In this document: positions 59,673-64,000 of the stretch, piece by piece | Layout: every line of letters begins with the position of its first letter | Position numbering within the stretch: position 1 is the first letter of the stretch | Assembly (NCBI RefSeq): GCF_035916875.1 | Contig: NZ_JAXUHN010000077.1 | Coordinates: 1 to 64,000, forward strand | Length of the DNA: 64,000 bases | Reading direction: 5' to 3' | DNA from: Methylomicrobium sp035916875 | GTDB lineage: Bacteria > Pseudomonadota > Gammaproteobacteria > Methylococcales > Methylomonadaceae | Translations under genes and position numbers: made by a program | The notes under the pieces: generated by a model | Told to the model about the DNA's origin: nothing | The model's input: the letters and a program-made list of their open reading frames with translations, nothing else | The model's database searches: none

Positions 59673-61143
59673 GTTGCTCGCCGGCCCGATGAAGTTCGGA
59701 CCGGCTGTAGAGATAACAGATCTGACGCTGGATAGCCGTCAGGTTGCGCCGGGCGATGCGTTCATCGCCTTGTCCGGGGCGAACCAGCATGGATTAAAAC
59801 ATGCCGCGCAGGCGATCGAACGAGGCGCCGCTGTGATTCTGTACGATCCGGCAGGCGGCGGCACGGAGCTGGCGGCGGGATTAAACGGCGCGCCGGCGAT
59901 TGCTGTCGAAAATCTGGCTTGGAAATTGGGCGATCTGGCTGCGCATTTCTATCGCGATCCATCCGCGGCAATGAATGTGTTCGGCATTACCGGTACCAAC
60001 GGCAAGACATCTTGCTCCCAGTTTTTGAGCCAACTGTTGCCCGCTTGCGGCATTATCGGCACTTTGGGGTGGGGTGAATGGGGGAGACTGAACAAAACGT
60101 TGAATACCACGCCTGATGCGCTCGCGGTGCAGCGAGTGCTGGCCGAACTGCGGAAGCAGGGCAAGAAGTCCGTCGCTATGGAAGTTTCATCGCACGGACT
60201 GGAACAAGGGCGGGTAAACGGCGTGCATTTCCAGGGCGCGGTGTTCACCAATATCAGTCGCGATCACCTCGATTATCACGGCACGATGGAGGCCTATGTC
60301 GCGGCTAAGTTGGCCTTGCTCAGACAGCCGGGTCTGGTTTTTGCGGCGGTAAATCTGGACGATGAATACAGCGCGCAAATACTGGCGGCAACGCCGGACA
60401 GCGTGGCGGTATGGGGGCATAGCCGTCGAGGTAAAACAAGTGCAAAGGGCGAAAACCTGGGGGCTGAGAATATCCGCCATGCAGCGACCGGCATCGAGTT
60501 CGATGTGTACTGGCGCAAGCAGAGGGTGACCGTGCAAACGCCGTTGTTTGGAGATTTCAATATCGACAATTGTTTGAGCGTACTGGCGGTAATGCTCGCG
60601 CTCGGCGAACCGATCGAACGGGCGGCCTTGAAATTGCGCTCGCTGAATCCGGTTCAGGGGCGCATGGAACGGTTTGGCGGCGATCATCAACCGTTGGTGT
60701 TTGTCGATTATGCACACACGCCCGACGCGCTCGATAAGGTGTTGTCCAGCGTTAGGCGGCATTGCCGGCAGAGTTTGTGGGTCGTTTTCGGTTGCGGAGG
60801 CAACCGTGACAGAGGCAAGCGTTCCGAGATGGGGGCGGTGGCTTCACGGTTGGCCGATCATATTATCGTGACCGATGACAATCCGCGTCACGAAAACGGT
60901 CAGGATATTGTGAATGACATTCTCAGCGGATGCAGGAAGGAGCGGGTGCGCGTGATAAGTGACAGAAAACAGGCGATAGAAGCAGCCATTTGCGAGGCGG
61001 GCGCAAACGACTGGATCGTGATCGCCGGTAAAGGTCATGAAGATTATCAAGAAATAGCCGGCGTGCGCTATCCGTTTAGCGACGCCGAAGCCGTGAAGAG
61101 GGCATTAAAATTGAGGGCAAACGGTGGACATGCGGTTGAGTGA
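59659..61143 (+). CDS. murE: UDP-MurNAc-tripeptide ligase
   Basis: 494 aa from ATG 59659 (MKLTELLAGP), the typical MurE start; an upstream in-frame ATG (59593) would reach deep into ftsI. Adds meso-diaminopimelate to UDP-MurNAc-dipeptide. Visible: LTLDSRQVAPGDAFIALSG, ATP loop GITGTNGKTSCSQF (about 106-119), TTPDALAVQRVL, VAMEVSSHGLEQGRV, and near the end DDNPRHENGQDIVNDIL, the DNPR motif for diaminopimelate. Cytoplasmic. It overlaps murF by 14 bp. Confidence 0.96.
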   Translation: MKLTELLAGPMKFGPAVEITDLTLDSRQVAPGDAFIALSGANQHGLKHAAQAIERGAAVILYDPAGGGTELAAGLNGAPAIAVENLAWKLGDLAAHFYRDPSAAMNVFGITGTNGKTSCSQFLSQLLPACGIIGTLGWGEWGRLNKTLNTTPDALAVQRVLAELRKQGKKSVAMEVSSHGLEQGRVNGVHFQGAVFTNISRDHLDYHGTMEAYVAAKLALLRQPGLVFAAVNLDDEYSAQILAATPDSVAVWGHSRRGKTSAKGENLGAENIRHAATGIEFDVYWRKQRVTVQTPLFGDFNIDNCLSVLAVMLALGEPIERAALKLRSLNPVQGRMERFGGDHQPLVFVDYAHTPDALDKVLSSVRRHCRQSLWVVFGCGGNRDRGKRSEMGAVASRLADHIIVTDDNPRHENGQDIVNDILSGCRKERVRVISDRKQAIEAAICEAGANDWIVIAGKGHEDYQEIAGVRYPFSDAEAVKRALKLRANGGHAVE

Positions 61144-62485
61144 ATGCGCGGCGCTCCTGAACGGGGAATTAGCTGGCGGCGATGGCGTCTTTGGTGCGGT
61201 CAGCATCGATACGCGCACGTTGCAGCCTGGCGATCTGTATGTCGCGATCAAGGGCGAAAGATTCGACGGCAATGACTTTGTCGATCAGGCCGCGCACAGT
61301 GGCGCGGTCGCGGCGGTGGTGCGCCGGGGCGTTAGCGCGGACATCCCGGCGATTAGGGTAGCGGATACACATCTGGCGCTGGCCGAACTGGGCGGCGCCT
61401 GGCGCAAGAAAGCAAGCGCGAAAGTCGTCGGCGTGACCGGCAGCAACGGCAAGACGACCGTGAAGGAAATGGTGGCTGCGGTGCTCGCCATCGACGGCGA
61501 AGTGCTCTATACGAAGGGCAATTTGAACAATGACATCGGCGTGCCGTTGACCCTGTTGCGCCTTGCGGAGCGGCATCGTTACGCGGTGATCGAAATGGGC
61601 GCGAATCATCCGGGCGAAATCGCCTACACCGCGGCCTATGCCGAGCCGGACGTCGCGATCATCACGAATGCAGGTCCCGCGCATATCGAGGGTTTCGGCA
61701 GCGTCGAAGGCGTGGCCCGGGCGAAGGGAGAGTTGTTTACGGCGCTGAAGCCCAACGGTGTGGCGATCATCAACAAGGATGATGCTTATTTTGATTATTG
61801 GCAATCGGTCGCCAGCCCTCGACGAGTCATCTCGTTCGGGCTGCATGGCGACAGCGAAGTCACGGCGACGGAAATCAAAACCGAAATTATCGATCATCAG
61901 TTCAGGACCGCCTTCATGCTTTCCTCGTCCGCGGGCCGCATGCCTTGCCGGTTGCAACTGGCGGGCACGCATAACGTGGTGAACGCGCTGGCGGCGGCCG
62001 CTGCCGGGCTGGCGCTGGGCCTTGATCTGGAGCGGATCGTGCGGGGATTGCAGGCGGTCAAACCGGTTACCGGCAGACTGCAGCCCTGGGTCGGCCGAAA
62101 AGGCAATATTGTGATTGACGATACCTATAACGCGAACTCGAGCTCGCTGAAGGCGGGACTTGATGTGCTGACCCACGTTGGACAAAAGCCCTGGTTGGTG
62201 TTGGGCGCATTTGCCGAGTTGGGGCCCGAGACTCTGAACATGCACCGGGAAATGGGAGCGTTGATCAAATCGAGTGGAGTTGTGCGCCTGCTAGCCGTGG
62301 GCTCCGATGCCAGGGCCGCAGTCGATGTCTTTGGCAAAGGGGCCTCTTTTTACGAGACTCAGGAAGAGCTGATCGCCGCGCTGGAAAATGAATTGACGGG
62401 TGACGAAACGATTCTGATCAAAGGATCGAGAATGCGCCGGATGGAAAATGTCGCGGCGGCGCTGGTGGAAAATTTTAGAGCGTAA
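61130..62485 (+). CDS. murF: UDP-MurNAc-tripeptide D-Ala-D-Ala ligase
   Basis: 451 aa from ATG 61130 (MRLSECAALLNGEL); GTG 61124 two codons before is also possible. Adds D-Ala-D-Ala to complete UDP-MurNAc-pentapeptide. The Mur-ligase motifs are all present: SIDTRTLQPGDLYVAIKGERFDGNDFV, ATP loop GVTGSNGKTTVKEMVAAV, GNLNNDIGVPLTLLRL, EMGANHPGEIAYTA, NAGPAHIEGFGS and DDTYNANSSSLKAGLDVL. It overlaps murE by 14 bp and precedes mraY by 3 bp. Cytoplasmic. Confidence 0.95.
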   Translation: MRLSECAALLNGELAGGDGVFGAVSIDTRTLQPGDLYVAIKGERFDGNDFVDQAAHSGAVAAVVRRGVSADIPAIRVADTHLALAELGGAWRKKASAKVVGVTGSNGKTTVKEMVAAVLAIDGEVLYTKGNLNNDIGVPLTLLRLAERHRYAVIEMGANHPGEIAYTAAYAEPDVAIITNAGPAHIEGFGSVEGVARAKGELFTALKPNGVAIINKDDAYFDYWQSVASPRRVISFGLHGDSEVTATEIKTEIIDHQFRTAFMLSSSAGRMPCRLQLAGTHNVVNALAAAAAGLALGLDLERIVRGLQAVKPVTGRLQPWVGRKGNIVIDDTYNANSSSLKAGLDVLTHVGQKPWLVLGAFAELGPETLNMHREMGALIKSSGVVRLLAVGSDARAAVDVFGKGASFYETQEELIAALENELTGDETILIKGSRMRRMENVAAALVENFRA

Positions 62486-62488
62486 AAG

Positions 62489-63571
62489 ATGCTACTGTAT
62501 TTTGCAGACTATTTAATGTCATTTGACAGTGCCTTCAGGGTGTTTCATTACCTGACCTTCCGAGCCATTTTGGGTTCGCTGACCGCGCTGGCCATATCGC
62601 TGTTGTTCGGGCCGGCAATGATTCGCAAGCTGACGAACAAAAAAATCGGCCAAAGCATTCGCGAACTGGGGCCCGAGTCGCATTACGAAAAGAAAGGCAC
62701 GCCGACCATGGGCGGCACGATGATACTGGTTGCGATCGCGGTCAGCACGCTGCTGTGGGCCGATCTCAGCAACCACTATGTTTGGACCATTTTATTGGTC
62801 ACGCTGGGTTACGGTATCGTCGGTTTTATCGATGATTACCGGAAGGTGATAAAGCGAAACAGCGACGGCTTGTCCGCGAAAGCCAAATATTTCTGGCAGT
62901 CGGTAATCGGTCTCGTGGCCGCAGTGTTTTTGTACAAAACTGCGGCCTTGCCGGCCGAAACGCAGTTTTTCGTGCCATTTTTCAAGGACGTCGTGTTCAA
63001 CATGGGGTGGCTGTATGTCGTTTTGACCTATTTCGTGATCGTCGGCAGCAGCAACGCGGTAAATCTGACAGATGGGCTGGACGGCTTGGCGATCATGCCT
63101 ACCGTGATGGTGGCAGGGGGATTGGGCATATTTGCTTATCTGTCGGGGCATGCGGCGTTTGCGAATTATCTGGCGATTCCGTTTTTGCCTCATTCCGGCG
63201 AATTGATCGTGTTCTGTTCGGCGCTGGTCGGCGCGGGGCTTGGTTTTCTCTGGTTCAACGCTTATCCGGCGATGGTGTTCATGGGCGATGTTGGAGCGCT
63301 TGCGCTCGGTGCGGCGCTAGGTTTGTTGGCGGTGCTGGTGCGGCAGGAAGTCGTGCTGGTGATCATGGGCGGCGTCTTTGTGATGGAAACCCTGTCGGTG
63401 ATCATTCAGGTCGCGTCTTTCAAGTTGACTGGCAAGCGGGTATTTAAAATGGCGCCGATTCATCATCATTTTGAGTTGAAGGGCTGGCCCGAGCCGCGCG
63501 TAATCGTGCGTTTCTGGATTATAACGGTGGTCCTGGTGCTGATTGGTCTGGCGACCCTGAAGCTGCGTTGA
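62489..63571 (+). CDS. mraY: Phospho-MurNAc-pentapeptide transferase
   Basis: 360 aa. Integral inner-membrane enzyme that moves phospho-MurNAc-pentapeptide to undecaprenyl phosphate, forming lipid I. Ten membrane helices; family motifs KGTPTMGGTM (residues about 70-80), GFIDDYRKVIKRNSDGLSAKAKYFWQ (the Asp pair), NAVNLTDGLDGLAIMPT, AYPAMVFMGDVGALALGAALG and the C-terminal PIHHHFELKGWPEPRVIVRFW. Full-length and normally placed between murF and murD. Confidence 0.97.
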   Translation: MLLYFADYLMSFDSAFRVFHYLTFRAILGSLTALAISLLFGPAMIRKLTNKKIGQSIRELGPESHYEKKGTPTMGGTMILVAIAVSTLLWADLSNHYVWTILLVTLGYGIVGFIDDYRKVIKRNSDGLSAKAKYFWQSVIGLVAAVFLYKTAALPAETQFFVPFFKDVVFNMGWLYVVLTYFVIVGSSNAVNLTDGLDGLAIMPTVMVAGGLGIFAYLSGHAAFANYLAIPFLPHSGELIVFCSALVGAGLGFLWFNAYPAMVFMGDVGALALGAALGLLAVLVRQEVVLVIMGGVFVMETLSVIIQVASFKLTGKRVFKMAPIHHHFELKGWPEPRVIVRFWIITVVLVLIGLATLKLR

Positions 63572-63594
63572 TGCCCTTATTAGAGAAGTGAAAC

Positions 63595-64000
63595 ATGGAA
63601 AACGCCGCGATTATTAAAAGACTGATTTCCCGTTTTGCACTGGACCCCCGGCGCACGAAAGTGCTGATCGTCGGCCTGGGTGTAACCGGGCTGTCTGTTG
63701 CGAAATATCTGTCAAAGCTGGGTTTCAATTTTGCCGTTGTGGACAGCCGGGATAACCCTCCGGCACTGAAGGAATTCACTGAACAGATGCCTGATGTTCC
63801 GGTCTTTACCGGCAGATTCAGCGAAGAAGCCTTCCTGGTCGCGTCGCATCTGGTGATCAGTCCCGGAGTCGCGTTGACCGAACCTGCGATCGCGCAAGCG
63901 GTTTTGAATGGCTCGGTGATTATGAGCGATATCGATCTGTTCGCCTGTTCGACGAATGCGCCGATTGTCGCGATTACCGGTTCGAACGGCAAAAGCACGG
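63595..64000 (+). CDS. murD: UDP-MurNAc-L-Ala:D-Glu ligase, N-terminal part (cut by window end)
   Basis: First 135 codons of murD, open at base 64000. Adds D-glutamate to UDP-MurNAc-L-alanine. The visible part has the Rossmann-like N-terminus TKVLIVGLGVTGLSVAKYLSKLGFNFAVVDSR, SHLVISPGVALTEPAIAQAV, and begins the ATP loop PIVAITGSNGKST, where the window stops. ATG 63595 follows a GAAGTGAAAC ribosome area, 23 bp after mraY. Confidence 0.93.
   Translation, partial: MENAAIIKRLISRFALDPRRTKVLIVGLGVTGLSVAKYLSKLGFNFAVVDSRDNPPALKEFTEQMPDVPVFTGRFSEEAFLVASHLVISPGVALTEPAIAQAVLNGSVIMSDIDLFACSTNAPIVAITGSNGKST

Noticed and set aside
61169..62245. 358-codon minus-strand open frame inside murF
   Set aside because: murF motifs cover the whole region; the antisense protein has no recognisable pattern.
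1..64000. CRISPR arrays, tRNA or rRNA genes
   Set aside because: Looked for regular spaced repeats and cloverleaf or rRNA signatures by eye; none found.

Overview
The window looks like chromosome from a gamma-proteobacterial methanotroph or methylotroph (Methylococcales-like). The main reason is a tetrahydromethanopterin (H4MPT) C1-transfer cluster: methenyl-H4MPT cyclohydrolase, formaldehyde-activating enzyme, ribofuranosylaminobenzene-phosphate synthase, three ATP-grasp proteins, a HisA-like protein and the hydantoinase-like H4MPT-pathway protein. It sits next to a typical gamma-proteobacterial rsmI - rnpB - mraZ/dcw segment. I have no species-level evidence.

Layout. (1) 1-7.6 kb is an AT-richer accessory stretch: the 5' end of an IS630-type transposase, a small membrane protein, a secreted SGNH hydrolase, a 179-bp element with perfect 20-bp inverted repeats, a short-Q-loop cytochrome bd oxidase (cydAB), two related hairpin repeats and a zinc-ribbon/PIN-like protein. 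(2) 7.6-11.9 kb is a minus-strand set DUF4331 - TPR - HupE/UreJ, probably an envelope module. (3) 12.1-35.9 kb is the centrepiece, a nearly gapless minus-strand operon for an extracellular contractile injection system (eCIS, related to Afp/PVC particles). It runs winged-helix protein, sheath, tube, gp28-like protein, linker, Pvc16-like terminator, AAA+ ATPase, small conserved protein, SNase-like protein, Cys-tagged HExxH protein, Ig-like protein, CIS-tube protein, LysM, hub, OB-fold spike, PAAR-like tip, gp25, two large baseplate proteins, beta-helix tail protein, DUF6519 protein, and a CBM21-like protein at the end. (4) 35.9-40.5 kb holds its probable control: a sigma-54 activator gene, a sigma-54-like promoter with two upstream palindromes, a candidate small RNA, and a divergent membrane patatin.

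(5) 40.9-50.9 kb is the H4MPT cluster, ending in fae and a strong bidirectional terminator, with a further divergent HisA-like gene / ATP-grasp / hydantoinase-like set. (6) 51-55.3 kb carries a Crp/Vfr-type regulator, a GlcD-like FAD oxidase, diaA, yraN and rsmI. (7) 55.4-64 kb carries rnpB and the dcw cluster mraZ-rsmH-ftsL-ftsI-murE-murF-mraY-murD (cut by the window end). Its promoter overlaps MraZ-type direct repeats, and mraZ appears to start at a TTG behind a run of ten G.

How the parts work together: the eCIS genes would build a free phage-tail-like particle. The SNase-like and HExxH proteins are the best cargo candidates, and the beta-helix and CBM21-like proteins are the best target-binding candidates. 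The sigma-54 activator immediately upstream, with its near-consensus promoter, suggests the whole operon is switched on as one unit. The C1 genes make H4MPT and use it to capture and oxidise formaldehyde. All function calls rest on motif reading; no database search was run.
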